Part shown: positions 1 to 6,048 of the stretch, piece after piece | How the letters are laid out: each line of letters opens with the position of its first letter | How positions within the stretch are numbered: the stretch's first letter is position 1 | Source: Actinomycetes bacterium | GTDB lineage: Bacteria > Actinomycetota > Acidimicrobiia > Acidimicrobiales > RAAP-2 | Direction of reading: 5' to 3' | NCBI GenBank assembly: GCA_021826655.1 | Contig: JAKAZC010000143.1 | Span: forward strand, 1 to 7,028 | Length of the DNA stretch: 7,028 bases | The notes under the pieces: generated by a model | What the model saw: only the letters and a program-made list of their open reading frames with translations | Told to the model about the DNA's origin: nothing | The model's database searches: none | Program-made: the position numbers and the translations under genes

Positions 1-24
1 GATCGCCGGATCACCGGATCGCCG
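1..24. repeat. Three tandem 8-bp repeats upstream of the first gene
   Basis: Three consecutive octamers read GATCGCCG, GATCACCG and GATCGCCG (1-8, 9-16, 17-24), with a single mismatch in the middle copy. The array begins at the first base of the window, so more copies may lie outside. It sits where the -35 region and upstream promoter DNA of the gene at 40 would be, so it may be a regulator-binding array or simple slippage-derived sequence. The repeat itself is seen directly; any function is inference. Confidence 0.7.
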
Positions 25-27
25 GGG

Positions 28-33
28 TAGCCT
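28..33 (+). promoter_or_regulatory. Candidate -10 box (TAGCCT) for a leaderless transcript
   Basis: TAGCCT fits the actinobacterial -10 consensus TANNNT and ends 6 nt before the ATG at 40, so transcription would start at or next to the A of the start codon. No Shine-Dalgarno-like purine run lies before the ATG (the preceding bases are CTGCCGCC), which agrees with leaderless translation, common in actinobacteria. No recognisable -35 hexamer is seen; the octamer repeats occupy that position. Confidence 0.45.
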
Positions 34-39
34 GCCGCC

Positions 40-774
40 ATGACCACCGACGAGCTCCTGGCCCACGCCTGCCCCATCATCCGGGACATCGGGTGGGCCC
101 ACTACTTCTCGCCCGAGGCCGAGTCGGCGGCGGCGCGGATCGGGATCGACCTCTTCACGCTCTACGCTCTCGGACGCGGTGGGGTCCTGGGCGACGTGGA
201 GCCCGTCGTCGTCTCCAGTGCGTTCGGCTACTTCAATCCGGAGGTCGTCGAGGCGCTGTGGAACGGAGGACGCACACACATCGCACCGCGCGAAGCTGCA
301 CGCGTCTACCTCGACTGTGCCGCCGAGGTGGGACGTCGCAGTCTGGCCGATATCGAGGGTCTGGGGGCCATGGTGGAAGCGGCGGATGCCGTCAACGAGG
401 CGGCTGACCCCGTGGGTCTTGCCCTGTACGCGGGATTTCGGGGCGAGCTCCTGGTGGACGACGTCCCCGGGAGGGCCATGCAGATCGTCAACGTGCTGCG
501 CGAGTTCCGGGGAAGCGCCCACCTGATCTCCTTACGCGCCTGCGGGGTCGACGCCCGCACCGCCCACTTCATCAAGCGCCCGAACGACGGGGCGATGTTC
601 GGGTGGCCCGCCGACTTCCAGCCCGAGATCAGTGACGAGCAACGCGCAGCGGTGGACGCCGCCGAGGTGCTGACCGATGACCTGGTCCGCCCGGCATACG
701 CCGTGCTCGACGCCGGCGCGGCAGCGGCCCTCGTCCAGGGACTCGACGACATGGCCGTGGCGCTCGGCAACTGA
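40..774 (+). CDS. SCO6745-family protein (actinobacterial, function unknown)
   Basis: This 244-aa soluble protein has no signal peptide or membrane segment. I recognise it by pattern as a member of the actinobacterial SCO6745 family. It has an N-terminal aromatic/acidic stretch, HYFSPEA (residues 21-27), followed by a helical segment with LYALGRGGVLGDV (41-53) and FGYFNPEVV (62-70). The conserved C-terminal half carries LREFRGSAHLISLRACG (153-169), then FIKRPNDGAMFGWP (177-190), then an acidic segment and LVRPAYAVLD (215-224). Family members are usually somewhat longer (about 260-290 aa) and have no established activity; some are annotated as helix-turn-helix-like, but I see no clear DNA-binding motif. 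The ATG start is supported by the family-like N-terminus and by the leaderless-type -10 box 6 nt upstream. The gene is convergent with the operon to its right and probably unrelated to it. The reading as a gene is firm; the family name is from memory. Confidence 0.8.
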   Translation: MTTDELLAHACPIIRDIGWAHYFSPEAESAAARIGIDLFTLYALGRGGVLGDVEPVVVSSAFGYFNPEVVEALWNGGRTHIAPREAARVYLDCAAEVGRRSLADIEGLGAMVEAADAVNEAADPVGLALYAGFRGELLVDDVPGRAMQIVNVLREFRGSAHLISLRACGVDARTAHFIKRPNDGAMFGWPADFQPEISDEQRAAVDAAEVLTDDLVRPAYAVLDAGAAAALVQGLDDMAVALGN

Positions 775-845
775 ACGACGACGGACCGGCATGCACCGGT
801 GGCCGGAGGCTCACGAACGCGGGTGGACGGCTGACCCGGGGCGAC

Positions 846-868
846 TCGATCGACGTCGATGTCGACGT
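846..868. repeat. Hexamer tandem TCGAYG with an embedded 12-bp palindrome
   Basis: Three hexamers follow each other (TCGACG 850-855, TCGATG 856-861, TCGACG 862-867), preceded by a further TCGA at 846-849. The perfect 12-bp palindrome ATCGACGTCGAT lies at 849-860. This could be an operator-like site or the trace of an Asp/Val-rich coding stretch: frame 3 of the plus strand reads IDVDVDVV here. Confidence 0.5.
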
Positions 869-1038
869 GGTCGGGGTGCGGGTCAGCGTTGCGCTGCGTC
901 GACTCGACCGGTCGCGGTGCCCGTGCAGCTATCCGAGCGCGGACCCCACGCAGACCCGCAGACGGGGACGAAGTCGCGCCGCTCCACGGGGGTGAGGCGG
1001 GCATCGTGGCCGGGGCCGTGCCGGGACGGGCGCTGCGC

Positions 1039-1071
1039 GGTTCCGGCCGGTTCCGGAGCGGTGGTGGTGGT
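1039..1071. repeat. Short tandem repeats: GGTTCCGG pair plus (GGT)4
   Basis: GGTTCCGG occurs at 1039-1046 and again at 1049-1056 (10-bp period), followed by four GGT units at 1060-1071. This is simple-sequence DNA within the convergent gap. No function is assigned. Confidence 0.5.
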
Positions 1072-1213
1072 GGACGCGGACCCGCCGCCGGATCCCGTGA
1101 GCGGCTGACCCGAACCCGGTCGTCGGGTGTCGCCTCTCAACCACGGCAACCACCGACATGCCGATCGTCGGCGTCTGTCCCCTCCGACCCCCCGGAGCGG
1201 CATCCGCCACCTC

Positions 1214-1244
1214 GCCCGTTTCGCCGGATCCGGCCCGTTTCGCC
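1214..1244. repeat. 12-bp direct repeats flanking a perfect 12-bp palindrome
   Basis: GCCCGTTTCGCC is present identically at 1214-1225 and 1233-1244 (19 bp start to start). The palindrome GCCGGATCCGGC at 1223-1234 bridges the two copies. Two half-sites about two helical turns apart around a dyad would suit a protein-binding site or a small structured element. The position is odd for an operator because both flanking genes end here rather than start here. Confidence 0.5.
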
Positions 1245-1313
1245 CCCTGTGGCCCACCCCACCCCGCCTCTCCGGATGTGCGGAGCCGGGTGCTACGGGC
1301 ACGGTCGACGATA

Positions 1314-1352
1314 CCGGTGGGGACGCACCTCCTGGTCACCTCCCCGAACCGG
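1314..1352 (-). terminator. Imperfect hairpin at the end of the operon (possible terminator)
   Basis: CCGGTGGGG at 1314-1322 can pair with CCCC-GA-ACCGG at 1342-1352, giving a 9-bp GC-rich stem with a 2-nt bulge and a 19-nt loop. It spans the stop codon of the transglutaminase gene (1336-1338). On the minus strand there is no U-run after it, so it would be at best an actinobacterial-style terminator without a U-tract. Such structures also arise by chance in DNA this GC-rich. Confidence 0.25.
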
Positions 1353-2268
1353 CGGAGCGGTCGAGACCCGGGCCCACAGGACGGCGGCCGGCGGCGTCGA
1401 GCCGCACCACGTCGACGGCCACGTCGAGCGTATGGGAGTCGCCACCCCCGAACACGATCCCTTTGAGCGGTGACACATCGGCATAGTCCCGACCCCATGC
1501 GGTGGTCACGTAGTCGTTCCCGACCCGCTTGTCATTGGTCGGATCGAGGTCGAGCCAGCCCCAGTCGGGCACGAACACCGACAGCCACGCATGGGACGCG
1601 TCGGCTCCGACGAGCCGCTCGGCACCGGGAGGTGGGGCCGTCTCGAGGTAGCCGCTGACATACCGGGCGGCCAGGCCCATCGACCGGACGCAGCCGACGG
1701 CCAGGTGTGCGAAGTCCTGGCACACGCCCCTCCTGTGATCGAGCACCTCGTCGAGCGGCGTGGTGACCGTCGTGAACCCGGGGTCGTAGACGAAATCACG
1801 GTGGATCCGTTCGGTCAGGTCGGTGACGACGTCGACCAACGGGGCGCCGGGAACGAACGACGGCTCGGCGTAGTCACGCACCACCTTGGCCGTCGAGACC
1901 AACGGCGACTCGAAACAGAACTCTCGCGCGTCCAGCATGTCGGGGGAGAGTTCGTGAGTGAGACGCTCGAGCGCCTCCGACCAGTCCGGCCCGATAGCCG
2001 GCAGCGGGTCCACGTCCGTCACCTCGACCGTGCTGGTGGCAGTGACGGTCATCGCCGCGAACGGCCCGTCCACCACGAAGCTGGTCACCTGGTTGCCGTA
2101 GAAGTCGGAGCGCTCGCCCCAGCCGGTCGGCGTGGGATCCACCACGAGCTCATGTTCGACGCACATCTGCCGATCCGTGTCGCGGGGTCGCAGGTGGGCT
2201 TCGTTCCGGCAGCGGGTCACCGGAGCGCTGTAGCGGTAGTCCGTGCGATGCTCGATCCGGTACCTCAC
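1336..2268 (-). CDS. Transglutaminase-like protease-fold protein with N-terminal bacterial transglutaminase domain
   Basis: This is a 310-aa cytoplasmic protein. Residues 1-85 form the bacterial transglutaminase N-terminal beta domain, with the typical opening YRIEHRTDYRYSAPV (3-17) and the hallmark DFYGN (55-59). Residues about 150-250 are the transglutaminase core with an intact catalytic triad: Cys183 in GVCQDFAH, His226 in SHAW, and Asp242 in LDLDPTN. The motifs GLAARYVSGY (198-207) and the trailing DYADVSPLKG (261-270) are also standard. Family members are cysteine-protease-fold enzymes expected to hydrolyse or transfer amide bonds, and are encoded beside circularly permuted ATP-grasp and alpha-E genes. 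From memory, M. tuberculosis Rv2569c (about 314 aa) is close in length and context. The start is GTG, with its GTGA overlapping the stop of the upstream fusion gene and only a weak GGTGG before it, so translational coupling is likely. It is last in the operon. The fold and triad are seen; the substrate is unknown. Confidence 0.95.
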   Translation of the reverse strand: MRYRIEHRTDYRYSAPVTRCRNEAHLRPRDTDRQMCVEHELVVDPTPTGWGERSDFYGNQVTSFVVDGPFAAMTVTATSTVEVTDVDPLPAIGPDWSEALERLTHELSPDMLDAREFCFESPLVSTAKVVRDYAEPSFVPGAPLVDVVTDLTERIHRDFVYDPGFTTVTTPLDEVLDHRRGVCQDFAHLAVGCVRSMGLAARYVSGYLETAPPPGAERLVGADASHAWLSVFVPDWGWLDLDPTNDKRVGNDYVTTAWGRDYADVSPLKGIVFGGGDSHTLDVAVDVVRLDAAGRRPVGPGLDRSAGSGR

Positions 2269-4934
2269 GATCCACCGCCCACGTTCTCGAGCCGGCCCCC
2301 GGCCAGGACCGAGAGTCTCTCATGGGTGAAGTAGGTGCGGCGCAGGGAGTCGAGCAGGTCGTCGATGAGCACGTCGGCGGACGTGAACACCTCGTCGAGT
2401 TCCGGGCGCCTGCGCCCGGTGACGTCGACAGCGGCCAGGCGGTCGGCGTCGGTGAGGCGCAGAAGTGTCGTGGCCTCGAGGGCGAGACGCTCCTCATTGG
2501 CCAGCCGCTGGGCCGACGACTGCTTTGGGAGTTCGGCCAGATGAGCGACCAGTCGATCCAACTGGTAGAGCACGCTGCGGGGGTTGGCCACGTCGTACAC
2601 CAGCAGATCGATGGCTCCCGACACGTGCAGGATCGACCCGGCCCGGCGCCGGAAGATGATCAGGCTCTCCGAGGTGGTGAGCAGGGACTCGACGAGTAGG
2701 TCCTCGACGACCCCGGACCGACGTACGACGAGCACCGACCTCAGCAGGCGCACCAGACCCTGGGCCCGCTCGACGCGGCGACCCGCGTCCAGGAAGAGCC
2801 ATGCCGGGTCCCGCTCCATGTTCTCGGCCGAGACCCCGGACAGGGCGAGTAGGGACCGCTGCAGGCGGAGCAGGCTCGGCTGGGCTCCGGCGAACTGGGT
2901 CGGCGGTCGGCGGCGGAACCGGCCGAGCTCTTCCTCGATGTCGCCGACGAGCTGCCAGCTGTCGGCCGACAGCTGCTCCCGCACGGAATAGGAGGCCTCG
3001 ACCAGGATCCCGAGAGTCGACACCAGGCTGGCGGAGACGCTCTCGTCGAAGAGCAGGGCGAGCGCGGTCCGGTCATTGGGGAGCACGGCCTCGGTCACCG
3101 TCGCATCGGGCAGGACGGGCGACCCGGCGGGTCCGGAGCCCGAGTCGAACCCGGACGCGTCCCCGAGCGCGGCCAGCAGCACCTGGAGGGACTGTGCCCC
3201 ACCGTCGTCGCTCGTGCCGAGCGGCTGGTCGAGTCGGGTGAGCACGGTGCGGATGAGGCGGATCACCAACTCGGCGTGCTCGGCGCTCCGTCCGAGGACG
3301 AAGAGCTGGGCGGCCACCCGTCCCGGCAGCGCAGGGGGCACCTCGGGCACCAAGGAGGGAGGCGGTTCCGTGTGCACGGACGGCAACCATGGGCTCTGCT
3401 GGAAGGCCGGCTCCGACGTCACCACCCATGTGTCCTTACTGGTGCTCTCCCCGCGCCCGGCCACCACCGGGGTGCCCGTGTCGATCCCGGCCCGGGTCAA
3501 TCCGCCCGGAAGCAGGCGGAATTCGTGACCGGCGACGCCGCCGGCCGTTCGGTCGGCCACCGCGAACGTCCGCAGGATCACCGGGCGGGCCACGAGCGCT
3601 CCGTCGGCGTCGACGACGGGCATGGTGGAGGGCACCAGGATCTCCTGTCCCACCCAGTCGCCGGGTCGGGCTCGGACCCGGTCGCGCAACGCCATCCGCT
3701 CGGCGGTGGTCATGCGGGCCGGCAGCAGCGGGTGGCGGCCGGCCGCAGGACGGACAGGCAGCAGCATCAGGTCGTCGAACCTCGCGAGCACGTGGTTCAG
3801 CCCGTCGTGCCGACCGCACCACCAACTCTGCGGGCCCCGCAGGGCGAGGTCCTCGCCGAGCAGTGCCGGGGCCAGGTCATCGAGCAGACCGGACAGCGCC
3901 GGGCTCTCCAGGATCCCGGAGCCCAGTGGATTGAGCACGGCGACCCGGCCACGGCGGACCACCTCGACCAGGCCCGGGATCCCGAGCAGCGAGTCGGCCC
4001 GGAGCTCGACCGGGTCGCACCAGGCGTCGTCGACCCGGCGGATGACCACGTCGACGGGGTCGAGGCCGGACAGCGACCGCAGCCATACTCGATTGTTCTG
4101 CACGACGAGGTCACGTCCCTCGACCAGTGGATAGCCGAGGTACGCGGCCAGATAGGCATGCTCGAAGTAGGTCTCCGACAGGGGTCCCGGCGTCAGGATG
4201 ACCACCCGCGGCTCCTCCGTACCGTCGGGTGCGGCGGTGGCCACTCCGGCGCGTATGGCCCGGACGAATCCGGCGAGGCGTTCGACACCCGACGCCCGAT
4301 GAAGCGTGGGGAGCACCCGGGACAGGGTCGAACGGTTCACGAGCGCGTAGCCCAGCCCGGACGGGGCCTGGGCGCGGTCGGTGACGGCGCGGAACCCCCC
4401 GTTTCGCTCGCGGACCACGTCGACGGCGGTGGTGAACAACCGGTGGGCACCGGGCACGGAGATCCCGGTGCACGCCCGCAGAAAGCCGGGGTGTGCCAGC
4501 ACGACCTCTGCCGGCACCAGGCCGCGGGCGACCAGCGTGCGCTCGCCGTACAGGTCGGCCCCCACCAGGTCGAGGAGCGCGACCCGCTGAGCCACGGCGG
4601 CCTCGAGCGCCGACCATTCGCCGTGGTCGAGCACCAGGGGGACCGGGTCGAGCTTCCACGGTCGCCGCACGCTGTGCCCGTCGCCGGCGGCGTTGTAGGT
4701 GGCGCCGTCATTGCGCAGCAATCGGGCGAGCTCGTCGTGCCGGGAGGCCAGGGCGGCGGGACCGAGGTCGTCGAGCGCTGCGGCCACGTGACGCCACCGG
4801 GGGCGCACCGTCCCGTCCGGTCCGAGGAACTCGTCGTAGGCACCGGGAGGCGCCGCGTAGTCGGCCACCGGAAATTCCGGTGCGCCCGGCCCGTCGGGCG
4901 GGCCCGTCGGGCCCACCGTGGCAGTGGTGGTCAC
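2265..4934 (-). CDS. Fusion of circularly permuted type-2 ATP-grasp-like domain and alpha-E domain
   Basis: This is an 889-aa two-domain protein. Residues about 25-505 are the circularly permuted ATP-grasp-like domain. Recognisable blocks are APSGLGYALVNR (190-201), ILTPGPLSETYFEHAYLA (246-263), RRVDDAWCDP (299-308), LLGIPGL (316-322), the GGLTR block (477-481) and STSKDTWVV (497-505). After a Pro-rich linker (521-537), residues about 538-880 form a helical alpha-E domain (GRVAAQLFVLGRSAEHAEL at 538-556; second helix pair with AGRRVERAQGLVRLLRSVL, 717-735). From memory, M. tuberculosis Rv2567 (about 884 aa) has the same architecture. Oddity: the ATP-binding Lys of the stand-alone copy's VVKP is Leu392 here, its glycine-rich loop is replaced by PVRPAAGRHP, the VDLRPF Asp is Ile453, and the family E-D-N metal motif reads T185-D-R. 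The domain may therefore be catalytically weak or inactive. The GTG start overlaps the alpha-E stop as GTGA with no clear Shine-Dalgarno, so coupling is likely; the stop overlaps the transglutaminase start in the same way. Confidence 0.93.
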   Translation of the reverse strand: MTTTATVGPTGPPDGPGAPEFPVADYAAPPGAYDEFLGPDGTVRPRWRHVAAALDDLGPAALASRHDELARLLRNDGATYNAAGDGHSVRRPWKLDPVPLVLDHGEWSALEAAVAQRVALLDLVGADLYGERTLVARGLVPAEVVLAHPGFLRACTGISVPGAHRLFTTAVDVVRERNGGFRAVTDRAQAPSGLGYALVNRSTLSRVLPTLHRASGVERLAGFVRAIRAGVATAAPDGTEEPRVVILTPGPLSETYFEHAYLAAYLGYPLVEGRDLVVQNNRVWLRSLSGLDPVDVVIRRVDDAWCDPVELRADSLLGIPGLVEVVRRGRVAVLNPLGSGILESPALSGLLDDLAPALLGEDLALRGPQSWWCGRHDGLNHVLARFDDLMLLPVRPAAGRHPLLPARMTTAERMALRDRVRARPGDWVGQEILVPSTMPVVDADGALVARPVILRTFAVADRTAGGVAGHEFRLLPGGLTRAGIDTGTPVVAGRGESTSKDTWVVTSEPAFQQSPWLPSVHTEPPPSLVPEVPPALPGRVAAQLFVLGRSAEHAELVIRLIRTVLTRLDQPLGTSDDGGAQSLQVLLAALGDASGFDSGSGPAGSPVLPDATVTEAVLPNDRTALALLFDESVSASLVSTLGILVEASYSVREQLSADSWQLVGDIEEELGRFRRRPPTQFAGAQPSLLRLQRSLLALSGVSAENMERDPAWLFLDAGRRVERAQGLVRLLRSVLVVRRSGVVEDLLVESLLTTSESLIIFRRRAGSILHVSGAIDLLVYDVANPRSVLYQLDRLVAHLAELPKQSSAQRLANEERLALEATTLLRLTDADRLAAVDVTGRRRPELDEVFTSADVLIDDLLDSLRRTYFTHERLSVLAGGRLENVGGGS

Positions 4935-5914
4935 GGCGAGGCGGTCGCCGGCTCCCAGCCGACGAAACTGGGCCGAAAATAGGCGTCGTCGACGCAGGTG
5001 TGGATTTCCACCAGTGCCAGTTGGACGTCCTCGAGGAACCCGGCGAGACCACCGACAGCCAGACGGGCCACCGGGGCCGCCGCCACCACCATGGAGGCGT
5101 CCTGGCAGGCTTCCTGGGCCTGTTCGGAATGCGGGAGGACCTTCAGCTGGGCACGCGCCTCGGCGAGACAGGCGCCCACGGCCCGGGGGAACCGATCGTC
5201 CTGAAGCAGGAAGCGCAGGGTCGAGTCGCCCTGCGGACGGGCCGGCATGGCCCGACGGAACGGCTGATAGGCGGCAAGGGAGCGGAGCACGGCCATCCAG
5301 TGGACCACGTCATAGGGGTCGTCGGCACCTCGGGGGTGGAGGTTCTCGGACCGGACATCGAGGACGCGGGTGGTGAGGTCGGCCCGCTCGATGTTCTGGC
5401 CGAGGCCGAGGAACGACATCGCCTCGTCTCGACTCATGGTCCCGAGGAGGATGCCGTGGATGCACTGGCAGCCGGCGACGACCCGTCGAAGCCACCGCAC
5501 CCGACCCTCACGGGAGTCGGCCTCCGCCAGGTGGTCGGTGCTGGACAGCCACAGGTTGTTGCAGGCCTCCCATGCCTCGCGTGGGACGACGGGGCGGGCG
5601 GTGCGCAGGTTCTCGCGCGCAGCGGTCAGTGAGGCGAGGATGGACGAGGCGTTGCCGTCCCCGTGCAGCAGGAACTCGATGACGTCCTCCTCGGCGGCAC
5701 GGTCGTCATCCGGGTCGGCAGCGGTCGAGTAGCGCTCGGCGAACTCCCCGTCGACGCCGGCGATGGCGAGGAGGGGCTCCCATCCGACGTCCTCGCCGAC
5801 CGGCATGTCCACGTGGGCATCGGTGTGGACCTGGACGATGCGGGCCGTCCCCTCGACTCGCTCGAGGTGACGGCCCGCCCAGTAGACGGCCTCGGCCATG
5901 CGTGCGAGCAGCAT
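4931..5914 (-). CDS. Stand-alone alpha-E domain protein (DUF403 family)
   Basis: This 327-aa all-helical cytoplasmic protein is an alpha-E family member, the usual partner of circularly permuted ATP-grasp ligases; its biochemical role is not established. The start shows the family opening MLLARMAEAVYWAGRHLERV (1-20), continuing into EGTARI. The same LER/TAR signature recurs as GQNIERADLTTRVLDV (172-187), matching the internal duplication of the family. Other family-typical pieces are WEACNNLW (115-122), CQCIHGILLGTMSRDEA (149-165), DVVHWMAVLRSLAAYQ (202-217) and a C-terminal helix ending near CVDDAYF (307-313). The frame is open upstream to a GTG at 6052, which would add 46 residues. ATG at 5914 is chosen because the protein then begins exactly at the conserved N-terminus, a very strong ribosome-binding site lies 7 nt before it, and the length matches Rv2410c (about 325 aa, recalled). 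The extra 46 residues look like untranslated sequence. Confidence 0.92.
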   Translation of the reverse strand: MLLARMAEAVYWAGRHLERVEGTARIVQVHTDAHVDMPVGEDVGWEPLLAIAGVDGEFAERYSTAADPDDDRAAEEDVIEFLLHGDGNASSILASLTAARENLRTARPVVPREAWEACNNLWLSSTDHLAEADSREGRVRWLRRVVAGCQCIHGILLGTMSRDEAMSFLGLGQNIERADLTTRVLDVRSENLHPRGADDPYDVVHWMAVLRSLAAYQPFRRAMPARPQGDSTLRFLLQDDRFPRAVGACLAEARAQLKVLPHSEQAQEACQDASMVVAAAPVARLAVGGLAGFLEDVQLALVEIHTCVDDAYFRPSFVGWEPATASP

Positions 5915-6048
5915 CGTGTCGCTCCTCTCCTCGTCGGGGATCCCGTGCCACGCACCGGCGCCCCTGTTCGATCTGGTGTCGTCGCCCGACGGCGCCTCGC
6001 CCGTTCGGTCGACCGATGGTTCGTTCTGCCGTTCACCGGGAGTGACCG
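5915..6048 (-). other. Operon spacer with a 12-bp palindrome
   Basis: If the alpha-E gene starts at 5914, this 134-bp spacer is the only real gap in the operon; the other junctions overlap. It contains the perfect palindrome TCGGTCGACCGA (6005-6016), two GGCGCC sites (5957-5962, 5991-5996) and a small CGTC/GACG hairpin (5980-5991). No convincing -10/-35 pair is seen on the minus strand. It may hold an internal promoter or operator, or only a 5' leader for the strong ribosome-binding site at its end. Confidence 0.5.
5922..5932 (-). promoter_or_regulatory. Strong ribosome-binding site deciding the alpha-E start
   Basis: On the minus strand the sequence GAGGAGAGGAG ends 7 nt before the ATG at 5914. 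It offers two overlapping matches to the anti-Shine-Dalgarno. No other start in this operon has anything similar, and the GTG at 6052 has none, so this site argues strongly for ATG 5914. Confidence 0.8.

Larger units (their letters stand above)
775..1335. other. Convergent intergenic region, 561 bp, no confident gene
   Basis: This gap separates the 3' ends of the plus-strand gene and the minus-strand operon, and is long for a convergent junction in a compact genome. Open frames exist on both strands but read as Arg/Pro/Gly/Ser-rich shadow sequence, none with both a good start and sustained coding character. Two short stretches look coding-like in different plus frames (about 829-925 and 959-1040), which may mark a decayed gene. 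Small hairpins occur after the first gene: ACCGG/CCGGT at 785-789/796-800 and CGGGT/ACCCG at 820-824/834-838. Another is ACCCG/CGGGT at 1114-1118/1124-1128. None is followed by a T-run, so they are at best weak terminators. The short repeats in the gap are listed separately. I see no tRNA or other recognisable RNA. Confidence 0.6.

Noticed and set aside
785..838. Small hairpins after the first gene as an intrinsic terminator
   Set aside because: Stems are only 5 bp, no T-run follows, and such inverted repeats are frequent by chance at this base composition. They are noted in the gap description but not called.
1105..1130. GGTTCGGGTC on the minus strand resembling a tRNA T-arm
   Set aside because: The loop lacks the invariant A of GTTCRA, and no acceptor, D or anticodon stems can be built around it.
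859..1473. Plus-strand open frame of 204 codons covering the gap and the end of the transglutaminase gene
   Set aside because: It overlaps the 3' end of a certain gene, is low in complexity (Arg/Pro/Ser/Gly), and has no ribosome-binding site or family resemblance. Only a short internal stretch looks coding-like.
3276..4982. Long open plus-strand frame (568 codons) antisense to the fusion gene
   Set aside because: It is an effect of high G/C at third positions of the true minus-strand gene. The translation is rich in Arg, Gly, His and Gln with no recognisable domain, and the opposite strand has clear family motifs throughout.
4493..5632. Open plus-strand frame (379 codons) across the fusion/alpha-E junction
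   Set aside because: It spans two well-supported genes on the other strand, has an Arg/Pro/Gly-rich N-terminal part and no recognisable motif.
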